Of a DNA stretch of 64,000 bases, positions 37,034-44,702 are shown in pieces; position 1 is the first letter of the stretch; every line of letters starts with the position of its first letter. The DNA is from CAYRNR01 sp964425605 (GTDB lineage Bacteria > Myxococcota_A > UBA796 > UBA9615 > CAYRNR01). The stretch covers positions 31,453 to 95,452 of the forward strand of contig CAYRNR010000010.1 in the NCBI GenBank assembly GCA_964425605.1. Direction: 5' to 3'. The notes under the pieces were generated by a model. That model saw nothing but the letters and a program-made list of their open reading frames with translations. It had not been told where the DNA came from and searched no databases. Position numbers and translations under genes: made by a program.

Positions 37034-38485
37034 TCAGCTCCTCGGCTCGAAGGCGGTCAGCAGCCCCACGTAGGCGAAGCCCACGAGGAACAGCGTCAAG
37101 AACGGGATGGCCACCCACAAGCCGTGGGCCCCGGCCCAGGCGATGGTGGCGGCGTAGTAGACGGCGATGCCGATCTCGAGGACGCCGTTGCCCGTGAGCT
37201 CGGAGCGATAGCGCGGCGCAGCGGCGGCGCCCTCTCCGACCTTGGGCGTGCGGACGAACTCGGAGCGTTGGCCCGTGAGCCCCTCGAACACGGCGCGGGT
37301 GTTGTTGACCGACATGCCGAGCCCCAGCGCCATGGCCATGGGCGCGCGCACGAGGCTCATCGGGCCCAGGGAGCGGTTGGCGTGCTCGGCGGCCAGGTAG
37401 AACACGACCATGGGGAGCGTGGCCATGCCCAGCACGGGCAGATCCACGCCCCACCACAACACGCTGTCCATGGACGCGAGGCCCTGACGCGCCAGCAGCG
37501 ACAGGGGCAGCAGCAACGACAGCAGCAGCACCAGCGGGAAGGCCAGGTTGCTGTACAGGTGGAACATGGCCTCGAGCTTGGTCCGCAACGGGAGGCGCGA
37601 GCGAACCACCTGGTGCGCGAGCCGCCCGCCCACCTGGACGGCCCCCTTGGTCCAGCGGTGCTGCTGGGTGCGGAAGGCCCGGACGCGCTGCGGGACCTCG
37701 GCCTCGACGGTGTACGACTCGATGAACTCGAACCGCCAGCCCGCGAGCTGCGCGCGGTAGGACAGGTCCAGGTCCTCGGTCAGGGTCGCCGCAGACCAGC
37801 CCCCGGCCTCGTCGATGGCGCGGCGGCGCCAGATGCCTGCGGTGCCGTTGAAGTTGAAGAACACGCCCACGCGGTGGCGCACCGCGCTCTCGAGCAGGAA
37901 GTGGCCGTCGAGGAGCAGGCCCTGCAGGCGCGTCAACACGCTGGAGCCGCGGTTGAGGTGGTCCCAGCGGGCCTGCACCATGCCGAGCTCCGCGCGCGCG
38001 AAACGTGGCACGGTGACCTCGAGGAAGTCCGGCGGCGGCACGAAGTCCGCGTCGAAGACCGCGATCAGCTCCCCGGAGGCCGTCTCCAGGCCCGCGGCCA
38101 GCGCGCCGGCCTTGTAGCCGCTGCGATCGGTGCGGTGCAGGTAGCGCACGCGGGCGCCCTCGGCGGCGAGCTCCTCGCAGGCGCGGCGGCAGATGTCCAC
38201 GGTCTCGTCGGTGGAGTCGTCCAGCACCTGGATCTCGAGGCGCTCGCGGGGGTAGCGCACGGCGGCGGCGGCCTGGATCACCCGCCGGGCGACGCGGCGT
38301 TCGTTGTACAGGGGGAGCTGGATCGTGACGGCCGGGGCCCTGCGCGCCTCGATGGGGCGGGGGGGCTCGGTCGGCGCCACGCGCCCCATGCGCAGCCGGA
38401 CCAGCACGAGCACCAGCCGGTGGATGCCGATCACGCACAGCGGCGCCAGCGTCAGAGCCCAGGCCACGAGGATCGCCGTCTTCAC
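37034..38485 (-). CDS. membrane-bound family 2 glycosyltransferase, BcsA/NodC-like
   Basis: A 483-residue processive-type GT2. After one N-terminal helix the catalytic domain shows TIQLPLYNERRVARRVI, VLDDSTDETVD, FDADFVPPPDF and the acceptor motif QQHRWTKGAVQ (a Q-x2-R-W variant), then about four membrane helices. Such enzymes synthesise and may export polysaccharides. The start is taken as GTG 38485, two bases after the upstream stop, with a GAGG upstream; an ATG at 38545 would overlap that gene by 59 bases. Confidence 0.85.
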   Translation of the reverse strand: MKTAILVAWALTLAPLCVIGIHRLVLVLVRLRMGRVAPTEPPRPIEARRAPAVTIQLPLYNERRVARRVIQAAAAVRYPRERLEIQVLDDSTDETVDICRRACEELAAEGARVRYLHRTDRSGYKAGALAAGLETASGELIAVFDADFVPPPDFLEVTVPRFARAELGMVQARWDHLNRGSSVLTRLQGLLLDGHFLLESAVRHRVGVFFNFNGTAGIWRRRAIDEAGGWSAATLTEDLDLSYRAQLAGWRFEFIESYTVEAEVPQRVRAFRTQQHRWTKGAVQVGGRLAHQVVRSRLPLRTKLEAMFHLYSNLAFPLVLLLSLLLPLSLLARQGLASMDSVLWWGVDLPVLGMATLPMVVFYLAAEHANRSLGPMSLVRAPMAMALGLGMSVNNTRAVFEGLTGQRSEFVRTPKVGEGAAAAPRYRSELTGNGVLEIGIAVYYAATIAWAGAHGLWVAIPFLTLFLVGFAYVGLLTAFEPRS

Positions 38486-38486
38486 G

Positions 38487-39599
38487 TCAACCTCGGAGCT
38501 TCTCTTGGGGGTCTCGGGGTGTTCGGTTCTCCAGCCGCAACACACCCCGCGGGCAGACCTCGGCGCACAGGCCGCACCCGACGCACGCCGCGCGGGTGAA
38601 GGTCTTACCCTCCTGGGCGTACGAGCGCACGTCGATTCCCATCTCGCAGTACTTCGAGCACAGGCCGCAGGAGATGCACATGTCGGGCTTGGCCCGGATG
38701 CGGAAGCGGCCGAGCTTCTGGATCAGCCCCAGCAGGGCCGCCATGGGGCAGAAGAACCGGCACCAGATGCGGGTGCCGCCCAGCGGGTACAGGCCCACGC
38801 CGACCACGCCCGACAGCATCGTCACCACCACCAGCCCGTACCACCTGCGGACCCAGTCGGAGACCCCTGCGAGGGCCGAGTGGTCCGGGAGCAGGGCGCT
38901 GATCAGCCAGACGCCGGTGGCCACGAAGGCCAGGGCGAGGACCGCGTGGATGCTGACCTTCTCGAACCGCCAGGCCCAGCTGGACTTGACCGACAGGTGC
39001 CGCCAGGGCTCGCCGAAGGTGTTGGCGAGTCCCCCGCAGCCGCACACCCACGAGCAGTACCAGCGCTTGCCGTACAGCAGCGTCAGCGCCGGGACGGCCA
39101 CCACCGAGGCCACCACGCCGTACAGCAGGTAGGGCAGGGGGTAGTAGTGGACGTTGCGCGGGTCGAACAGGTCGATCTTCAGCGGCCAGAGGTAGCTGAG
39201 GTAGAGGTCCGGGCGGTCGAAGAACTTCATCACGTGCGGCACGCTGAACGCCAGGGTCAGCTGCACGAAGATCACCACCGAGGTGCGCACCAGCTGGTAG
39301 CGGTTGTGCCGGTACTTGCGCATCACGTAGGCGCCGCCAACGCCCACGGCCACGGTGTAGAGCAAGCCGTACAGGCTCCAGCGGTTCGCGTCGACGCGGC
39401 CGGCCCAGGCCTCGGGCAGCAGCGCCGAGAAGATCCAGGCGCCCGCGGTGTCGAGCCAGGGGCTGCCGAACCACTTCGTGTCCAGGCCCATGTAGAGCAG
39501 CAGGTAGAACGCGGTCAGGGCCACGGCGATCAACCAGGCGCTGGGGCCCCGGTGGGTGACGTCGTGGAGGAGGCGGCCGCCGGGGGTCTGGCGGCGCAT
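38487..39599 (-). CDS. NapH/CcoG-like membrane 4Fe-4S protein
   Basis: A 370-residue membrane protein with about six helices. Reduced-type Cys motifs YCSWVCGCGG and WCRFFCPMA lie at helix ends, as in NapH/NosR/YccM-like electron-transfer proteins. Two C-terminal 4Fe-4S sets follow, CISCGLCSKYCEMG and CVGCGLCAEVCPRG (about 300-355). It overlaps the flavoprotein gene by one base (TGATG), so the two may form a redox unit that moves electrons across or along the membrane. Confidence 0.85.
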   Translation of the reverse strand: MRRQTPGGRLLHDVTHRGPSAWLIAVALTAFYLLLYMGLDTKWFGSPWLDTAGAWIFSALLPEAWAGRVDANRWSLYGLLYTVAVGVGGAYVMRKYRHNRYQLVRTSVVIFVQLTLAFSVPHVMKFFDRPDLYLSYLWPLKIDLFDPRNVHYYPLPYLLYGVVASVVAVPALTLLYGKRWYCSWVCGCGGLANTFGEPWRHLSVKSSWAWRFEKVSIHAVLALAFVATGVWLISALLPDHSALAGVSDWVRRWYGLVVVTMLSGVVGVGLYPLGGTRIWCRFFCPMAALLGLIQKLGRFRIRAKPDMCISCGLCSKYCEMGIDVRSYAQEGKTFTRAACVGCGLCAEVCPRGVLRLENRTPRDPQEKLRG

Positions 39600-40873
39600 C
39601 AGGTTCGCACCTCCTGCCGGTCCATGACTCCCAGCGCGGCGCGCCCGAACTCGTGGTCGAACTGGGCGCGGGCCAGGTGGGACTCCACGTACTGCGGGGA
39701 CCGGCGCTGTTCGATCCAGGTCTGCATCCGGGCGTGGTCCCAGCGCGAGCCGATGAGGTTGAACCCCAGGACCCGCTCGCCGTCGTGGACGATGCGCACC
39801 GACACGGGCCGCGAGGGGTGGGTCAGCACGACGTGATCCGAGCCCGCGGGCGCGTCCTGGACCGCCCCGACGGTCGTGTACTCGATCTCGAAGAACTTCG
39901 AGCTGTTGAAGAACGTGGGGGGCTGGTAGGGCTCGTCGTCGCCGAACAGGTTGCGTGCCACCAGGGCGCCCTGGCGCCTGGCCGAGTACCAGATGAGTTC
40001 CACGAAGGGATCGCCGTCGGCGGGCCGGATCTCCGCGCAGTCACCGCAGGCGAACACGTCGGGGAGCGAGGTCCGCATGCGGTCGTCCACGGCGACGCCG
40101 CGGCCGAGCTCGGGGCTGTCCTTGCAGCGGCCCAGCCAGCCGATGTGTGGGTGGACGCCGATGGCCACGCCCAGCATCTGACAGTCGATCTCGTCGCCGA
40201 GGCTGGTGCGGATGCCGTTGACGCGCCCTGTGTCGTCGACCCGGATCTCGGCCAGCTCCTCGGCCAGCCGCACGTCCACGCCGTGGTCGCGCATGTGTCT
40301 CGCGACGACCCCGGCCTCGGCCTCGCCGAGGGCGACGGGCCAGTAGTGGGGTTCGCGGATCAGGTAGGTGACCTCCACGCCGTGGTAGCGCAGGCACTCC
40401 ACCAGCTCGATACCGATGAGGCCGCCCCCGACGACCACCGCGCGCCGCGTGCTCGGGGTGAGCCGCTCGCAGGCGTCCAGGTCCTGCATGGAGACGAAGT
40501 GGACCAGGCCGTCGGTGATCCGATCCAGCCCCTCCCAGGGCACCGTGTTCGGCCGCGCCCCGGTGGCCAGGACCAGCCGGTCGTAGGGCAGCCAGGCGCC
40601 ACCCTCGAGGCGCACGGCTCTGCGAGAGGCGTCCAGGTCCACCACCCAGTCGCGTACCAGCTCGATGCGCTGGTCGCGGTAGACGCCGCGCTCGTGGGGC
40701 TCGAGGTCGCGCCGGCTCATCCGGTCCATGAACGCGTACATCAGTCCGGTGCGGGCGAAGAAGAAGTCGGTCTCGCCGCTGACCACCGTGATCGAGGCAT
40801 CGCCGTCCCGCTCGCGCGCCTTCAGGGCACACGTGATGCCTGCGACACCGTTGCCGACGATGACGATGTTCAC
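39599..40873 (-). CDS. FAD/NAD(P)-dependent pyridine-nucleotide-disulfide oxidoreductase
   Basis: A 424-residue two-Rossmann flavoprotein. The FAD motif is IVIVGNGVAGITCA at residues 3-16, the NAD(P) motif VVVGGGLIGIELV near 150-162, and FACGDCAEIRPADG near 275 is the second FAD-binding block. It is related to the small-subunit/rubredoxin-reductase class. The start is GTG 40873, preceded by GGGGGG; the longer ATG 40915 overlaps the upstream gene. It is coupled to the NapH-like gene. Confidence 0.87.
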   Translation of the reverse strand: MNIVIVGNGVAGITCALKARERDGDASITVVSGETDFFFARTGLMYAFMDRMSRRDLEPHERGVYRDQRIELVRDWVVDLDASRRAVRLEGGAWLPYDRLVLATGARPNTVPWEGLDRITDGLVHFVSMQDLDACERLTPSTRRAVVVGGGLIGIELVECLRYHGVEVTYLIREPHYWPVALGEAEAGVVARHMRDHGVDVRLAEELAEIRVDDTGRVNGIRTSLGDEIDCQMLGVAIGVHPHIGWLGRCKDSPELGRGVAVDDRMRTSLPDVFACGDCAEIRPADGDPFVELIWYSARRQGALVARNLFGDDEPYQPPTFFNSSKFFEIEYTTVGAVQDAPAGSDHVVLTHPSRPVSVRIVHDGERVLGFNLIGSRWDHARMQTWIEQRRSPQYVESHLARAQFDHEFGRAALGVMDRQEVRT

Positions 40874-40886
40874 GAATCCCCCCGTT

Positions 40887-41804
40887 TCACTGGACGATGT
40901 TGAGCGACCAGTCATAGGACAACCAGGTATCGAGGTCCACCCCGTCGGAGCCCCCGTCGCGGTAGACGTCGATGAAGCCCTCCACGCCGCCGTACTCGGC
41001 GTCGAAGTCCACGCCGTACCAGTCGAAGATGGACGAGATCCCGTCGGGCCCGGCCCCCTTCTCGGGGTTGTTCACGAAGGCGATCGACATCTCCTCCAGC
41101 TGCTCGTCCAGGGTGTTGGGCTTGTACGCATACGGCGCGGCCGCGCGCAGATTGGGGCAGCCCAGCGAGGCGCAGTTGAGCCCCACGTGGATGCGGGCGT
41201 CGACCACGGCCCCGTCCCAGACCGCGTCGTGGAACGCCTCCATGGCCGAGCGGGTGTCCGCGTCGGCGCTGGCCACGTTGTCGTGCTCCCAGTCGCCGCG
41301 GAGCACGCCATGCTCCACCTGGTTGAGCGAGAGGATCACGCCGCCGAACCCGTAGGCCGGCGTCCCGAAGAACCCCTCGAAGTCCTCCGAGACGCTGAAC
41401 CCGGGATCCCCGTCGTAGCGGGCGAGGACCCCCTGGATGACGGACGCGTTGTACCCGTTGACCCAGTACGCGAGGCGTTCGTCGGTCCCGGCGAGGTCGC
41501 CGGCGTCGATGCTGTTGACCATGGCCAGGTACTGGTCGAGGAGGTAGCGGGACTCCCCGGGCTCGGCCAGCGCGTCGTAGTCCACCAGCACGTACAGGCC
41601 GTCCTCGGTGGCCTCGGTGTGCTGGGCGAGGATCGCGTCGAGGCCCAGGTGGTTGCAGCTTGTCACGTCGGGGAAGTCGTCCAGCGAGCTGGTGGCGGGC
41701 GGCTCGTAGTCGTCGGGGTAGCTCACCCAGGTGCCGCAGCCCCCGGCGAGCAGGCCGATCGTGGCCAGGGGCGCCCAGGAGAGGGTTCGGATCGAAACCA
41801 GCAT
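40887..41804 (-). CDS. DUF547 lipoprotein
   Basis: A 305-residue protein with a lipoprotein signal ending LLAGGC (about 17-23). The DUF547 block is clear: YWVNGYNASVIQGVL (about 111-125), LSLNQVEHGVLRGDW (about 157-171), HVGLNCASLGCPNLRAAAPYAY (in part: NCASLGCP) and SIFDWYGVDF. The conserved N-x-Y-N, H and Cys residues hint at a Cys-His active site, but the domain has no established activity known to me. A paralogue (42668-43447) lies two genes upstream. Confidence 0.87.
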   Translation of the reverse strand: MLVSIRTLSWAPLATIGLLAGGCGTWVSYPDDYEPPATSSLDDFPDVTSCNHLGLDAILAQHTEATEDGLYVLVDYDALAEPGESRYLLDQYLAMVNSIDAGDLAGTDERLAYWVNGYNASVIQGVLARYDGDPGFSVSEDFEGFFGTPAYGFGGVILSLNQVEHGVLRGDWEHDNVASADADTRSAMEAFHDAVWDGAVVDARIHVGLNCASLGCPNLRAAAPYAYKPNTLDEQLEEMSIAFVNNPEKGAGPDGISSIFDWYGVDFDAEYGGVEGFIDVYRDGGSDGVDLDTWLSYDWSLNIVQ

Positions 41805-41828
41805 GGTCGTTCTCCTCGAGATGGCGAA

Positions 41829-42659
41829 TCAGCGCTTGTACGAGACACCGAAGCCGAAGCCGATGCCCTGGGAGCTGTTGCGGGCCCAGACGATGGGATC
41901 GAAGGACGCCTCGATGGCGAATCCCTTGCCCAGCATCACGCCGGCGCCTGGCCCGAGGACCAGGTACGCCTTGGTGTAGGCGTCGGTCTTGTAGGGGGTG
42001 ACGCCGCTGACCGAGAACGCGACGAACACCCGGTCGCGGATGCTCACGCCCACCTGGCCGGCGAAGACGAAGCTGTCGAGGAACTCCCGGTCGTCGCCCT
42101 CGCCCACGTACCCCTCGGTGCGGAAGCGGTGGCCCGCCTCGGCGAAGGCCCACATGGGGGTCTTCGGGATGGAGCCGCCGATGGAGAGCCAGCCGGTGAT
42201 GTCCAGCTGCCCGTCACCGAAAGCGGGGAAGAACGAGGCCAGCGGGCCCTCGAGCCCGCCCACGTCGTACATGGGGATCTTGAAGTCCAGCCGCACCGCC
42301 GAGGTCACCGGGATCGGAGGCGACCACTGCACCCCGATGAGGGCGTCGGCGCCGCCGCTCTGACGATAGCGGAGGCCGTCGGCGAAGGTGTTCTGGGCGA
42401 TGGTGTAGGGCAGGTACCCCTGGATCTGGAGCTTCGGCGCCAGGCCCACCTCGAAGTAGGCGAAGGTGCTCGCGCCCAGGTACTCGGTGCCCTCGCGGAC
42501 GGTTCCGGTCGAGTCCACGTAGGTGTCCGCGAGGAAGAAGCCCTCGCCGGCCTTCACGTACAGCTCGCCGCCGCTCTTGGACCATGGGCCGGCCTGGGCG
42601 GGGCGGACGGCGCCCGCGGTGAGCGCCGCCAGGATCAGGATCGGGAGAGTGCGGGTCAT
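41829..42659 (-). CDS. outer-membrane beta-barrel protein between two DUF547 genes
   Basis: A 276-residue protein with a signal peptide ending RPAQA. The rest is a series of amphipathic strands with Gly-aromatic turns (GEGFFLADTY, TFAYFEVGLAP) and ends GFGFGVSYKR, a transporter-type barrel look. It resembles 'MetA-pathway/transporter'-like outer-membrane proteins in general character, but no family is assigned. It starts eight bases after the upstream DUF547 stop, so the three genes form a unit. Confidence 0.78.
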   Translation of the reverse strand: MTRTLPILILAALTAGAVRPAQAGPWSKSGGELYVKAGEGFFLADTYVDSTGTVREGTEYLGASTFAYFEVGLAPKLQIQGYLPYTIAQNTFADGLRYRQSGGADALIGVQWSPPIPVTSAVRLDFKIPMYDVGGLEGPLASFFPAFGDGQLDITGWLSIGGSIPKTPMWAFAEAGHRFRTEGYVGEGDDREFLDSFVFAGQVGVSIRDRVFVAFSVSGVTPYKTDAYTKAYLVLGPGAGVMLGKGFAIEASFDPIVWARNSSQGIGFGFGVSYKR

Positions 42660-42667
42660 GTCTGTCC

Positions 42668-43447
42668 TCACCAGCTGCCGTTGAGGCTCCAGTCGTAGTC
42701 CAGGTAGCCCACCGACACCGTGGCCGCGCCCGCCGCGGGCTCGTCCAGGTAGGTGGCGAAGAACCCGCGGATACCCGCGGCCGCGTCGTCGCCGTTGCCG
42801 GCCTTGGCGTACTGCCCGATGAAGTCCGCGCCGTACCACTCGAAGATGCGTGACACGGCCAGCTCGCCCTCGCCGGGATCGAAGCGGTTGCGCTCGGGAT
42901 CGCCGACGAATCCGGTCGAGGCCGCGTCCAGCCGCTGCTCGAGGTTGGCCGGCGTGAAGGCGCCCGCGTGCAGCTTGGGGCAGCTGCGCGCCGCGCACAC
43001 GAGCACCATGTGGAGCCGCGCGTCGGGGTAGTGCTTGCGCAGGATCTGGTGCTCGATCTCGTTGAGGGTCAGCGAGCGCCCTGCGACGTCGTGTCGTATC
43101 CCGTCCCACGCGCCGTCGATGTCGCGGATGGACGCGACCGGGCCGTGGTCGAGGATCACCTTCAGCGTCAGGGCGTTGTAGGCGTTGATCCAGAAGGCCA
43201 TCGCCTCGGCCCGGGAGAACCCGGCCACGTCCCCGCTGCCGACGACCGCCAGGGAGTCCAGGTAGGCGTCGAGGGGGCCGCGGTCTGCGGCGAGCGCGCC
43301 GTATCGGACCGAGCCGGCGTCCACGTGGGCGCGCAGCACCTGATCCAGGGCCCCGTGGGTGTGATCGAATGCCTGGGCTGGGCCAGCCAGCCAGAGGGCC
43401 GCCGCCAGCGCGACCCCCTCGATGGACCAGCGGATCGTCTCTCGCAT
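42668..43447 (-). CDS. periplasmic DUF547 protein, first gene of the ten-gene operon
   Basis: A 259-residue exported protein (signal ending GPAQA, no lipobox). DUF547 blocks include FWINAYNALTLKVIL (about 105-119), LTLNEIEHQILRKHYPDAR (in part: NEIEHQILR), VCAARSCPKLH and RIFEWYGADF. It is thus a soluble paralogue of the lipoprotein at 40887-41804. ATG 43447 is chosen over 43540 because AGGAG precedes it and the longer form would include the promoter leader. It is predicted to be transcribed from the sigma-54 promoter at 43524-43539. Confidence 0.87.
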   Translation of the reverse strand: MRETIRWSIEGVALAAALWLAGPAQAFDHTHGALDQVLRAHVDAGSVRYGALAADRGPLDAYLDSLAVVGSGDVAGFSRAEAMAFWINAYNALTLKVILDHGPVASIRDIDGAWDGIRHDVAGRSLTLNEIEHQILRKHYPDARLHMVLVCAARSCPKLHAGAFTPANLEQRLDAASTGFVGDPERNRFDPGEGELAVSRIFEWYGADFIGQYAKAGNGDDAAAGIRGFFATYLDEPAAGAATVSVGYLDYDWSLNGSW

Positions 43448-43523
43448 CGTCTTCTCCTGGTTGCGGTCCGGGTTCCCGGTCTCGCCTATCGTCCAGCCAG
43501 CGGTGGGTTCGTTACAGGGTATG

Positions 43524-43539
43524 AGCAAGGGTCGTGCCA
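43524..43539 (-). promoter_or_regulatory. predicted sigma-54 promoter of the DUF547-to-arsS operon
   Basis: The minus strand reads TGGCACGACCCTTGCT, a full consensus match with -24 GG (43538-43537), ten bases, and -12 GC (43526-43525). Predicted +1 is about 43513, sixty-six bases before the ATG. Confidence 0.78.
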
Positions 43540-43593
43540 TCGCCGCGATCGGGGGGCGCCTCTGCGCGGCGGTGAACCCACGGGGTGTCCTGG

Positions 43594-43650
43594 TGTCTCA
43601 ATGTCCAGATGAGACAGCGTCGTGGGCACAGAGCCTGTCCTGATGAGACA
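43594..43650. promoter_or_regulatory. predicted activating sequence shared by the DUF547 and rpoH-like promoters
   Basis: TGTCTCA (43594-43600) and TGAGACA (43610-43616) form a perfect dyad with a 9-base spacer, and a third half-site TGAGACA lies at 43644-43650. The dyad centre (43605) is 92 bases from the leftward start (43513) and 113 from the rightward start (43718). Confidence 0.68.
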
Positions 43651-43691
43651 GGAACCCGGAGAAAACGAAGTCACGTACAGCGATCGCAGCT

Positions 43692-43707
43692 TGGCACCAA
43701 TCTTGAA
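43692..43707 (+). promoter_or_regulatory. near-consensus sigma-54 promoter of the rpoH-like gene
   Basis: TGGCACCAATCTTGAA has a perfect -24 TGGCAC and the right ten-base spacing, but the -12 dinucleotide is GA instead of GC, which would weaken it. Predicted +1 is about 43718. Position relative to the activator half-sites supports it. Confidence 0.5.
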
Positions 43708-43786
43708 TGTCTATTATTTTTGACGAATATCTATCGAAATGGTAGAGATTCAAGTGAGGCCACGAACCGACGAAGAGGGTGACGAC

Positions 43787-44656
43787 ATGGCGTTCAGAAG
43801 AGGCACCAACGAGCTGGCGGCATACTCCAAGATCGCGTCGAAGACAGCCATCCTGACTCGCGAGCAAGAGAAGGTACTGGCCCGCCGCTGGCGGGACGAG
43901 CGGGATCCGGAGGCGCTGGACCGGCTGGTGCTGTGCAACCTCAAGGCGGTGTTCAAGATCGCCGGCGAGTACCGCAATCGGCACGTGGGCATGGAGGATC
44001 TGGTCCAGGAGGGCCTGATGGGGCTGATCCGCGCCACCGAGCGCTTCGATCCAGAGCGCGGCATCCGCTTCCTCTCCTACGCCGGGTGGTGGATACGCGC
44101 GTACATCAAGGAGTACCTGCTGCGCTCGCGAAGCCTGGTGCGCATCGGCACCACCCAGAAGCAGCGCTCCATCTACAGCCGCCTCGGCCGCGCCAAGGCG
44201 ATGCTCGAGAAGCTGTACCCCGACCTCGACCCGGCGCTGCGGTACAAGAAGCTCGCCGAGATCCTCGACGCCAGCCCGGAGCTGGTCGAGGACATGAACG
44301 GGCGCCTGTCCGGCCACGACCTCTCCCTGGACGCCCGCATCAGCGACGACGGGGAGACCGCCTACGTGGACCTGCTCGCCGACGACGGCCCCAACACCGA
44401 GGAGCGGGCCATGGAGAGCGACCTCCACCAGCACCGCGTGGTCTACCTGCTCGCTGCCATGGACGAACTCACGGATCGCGAGCAGCTGATCATCCAGCGC
44501 CGATACCTGGATCCCTCCTCCACCACCCTGCGCGAGCTCGGCGTGGTGCTCGGTATCAGCCGCGAGCGGGTCCGCCAGCTCGAGATGCGCGCCAAGGAGA
44601 AGATCCGCACGAGCTTCGAGGCCCAGGAGGGCGCTGCGGAGCTGCTTGCAGGGTAG
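43787..44656 (+). CDS. rpoH: RpoH-like (sigma-32 family) sigma factor
   Basis: A 289-residue group-3 sigma factor. Region 2 reads LARRWRDERDPEALDRLVLCNLKAV (in part) to FLSYAGWWIRAYIKEYLLRS, and the RpoH box region has QRSIYSRLGRAKA, close to the Q(R/K)KLFFNLR core. Region 4 ends TLRELGVVLGISRERVRQLE. ATG 43787 follows GAGGGTG and is preferred over 43739, which precedes conserved sequence by 16 residues. It directs heat- or stress-response transcription in relatives. Control by sigma-54 here is a prediction. Confidence 0.87.
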   Translation: MAFRRGTNELAAYSKIASKTAILTREQEKVLARRWRDERDPEALDRLVLCNLKAVFKIAGEYRNRHVGMEDLVQEGLMGLIRATERFDPERGIRFLSYAGWWIRAYIKEYLLRSRSLVRIGTTQKQRSIYSRLGRAKAMLEKLYPDLDPALRYKKLAEILDASPELVEDMNGRLSGHDLSLDARISDDGETAYVDLLADDGPNTEERAMESDLHQHRVVYLLAAMDELTDREQLIIQRRYLDPSSTTLRELGVVLGISRERVRQLEMRAKEKIRTSFEAQEGAAELLAG

Positions 44657-44672
44657 TCGCACGGTCTGGTGA

Positions 44673-44691
44673 TCGCGGACAGGATCCGCGA
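44673..44691. terminator. short hairpin after the rpoH-like gene
   Basis: TCGCGGA (44673-44679) and TCCGCGA (44685-44691) pair perfectly around a 5-base loop, 17 bases after the rpoH-like stop and 11 before the next ATG. No U-tract follows. It may attenuate or stabilise the transcript. Confidence 0.35.
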
Positions 44692-44702
44692 GACTTCCCC
44701 GC

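Larger units (their letters stand above)
43448..43786. promoter_or_regulatory. 339-base divergent control region
   Basis: No gene lies here. It holds a minus-strand sigma-54 promoter (43524-43539), three activator half-sites (43594-43650) and a near-consensus plus-strand sigma-54 promoter (43692-43707). The part after 43700 is unusually AT-rich. The leader of the DUF547 gene (about 66 bases) and that of the rpoH-like gene (about 69 bases) occupy the rest. Confidence 0.7.
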
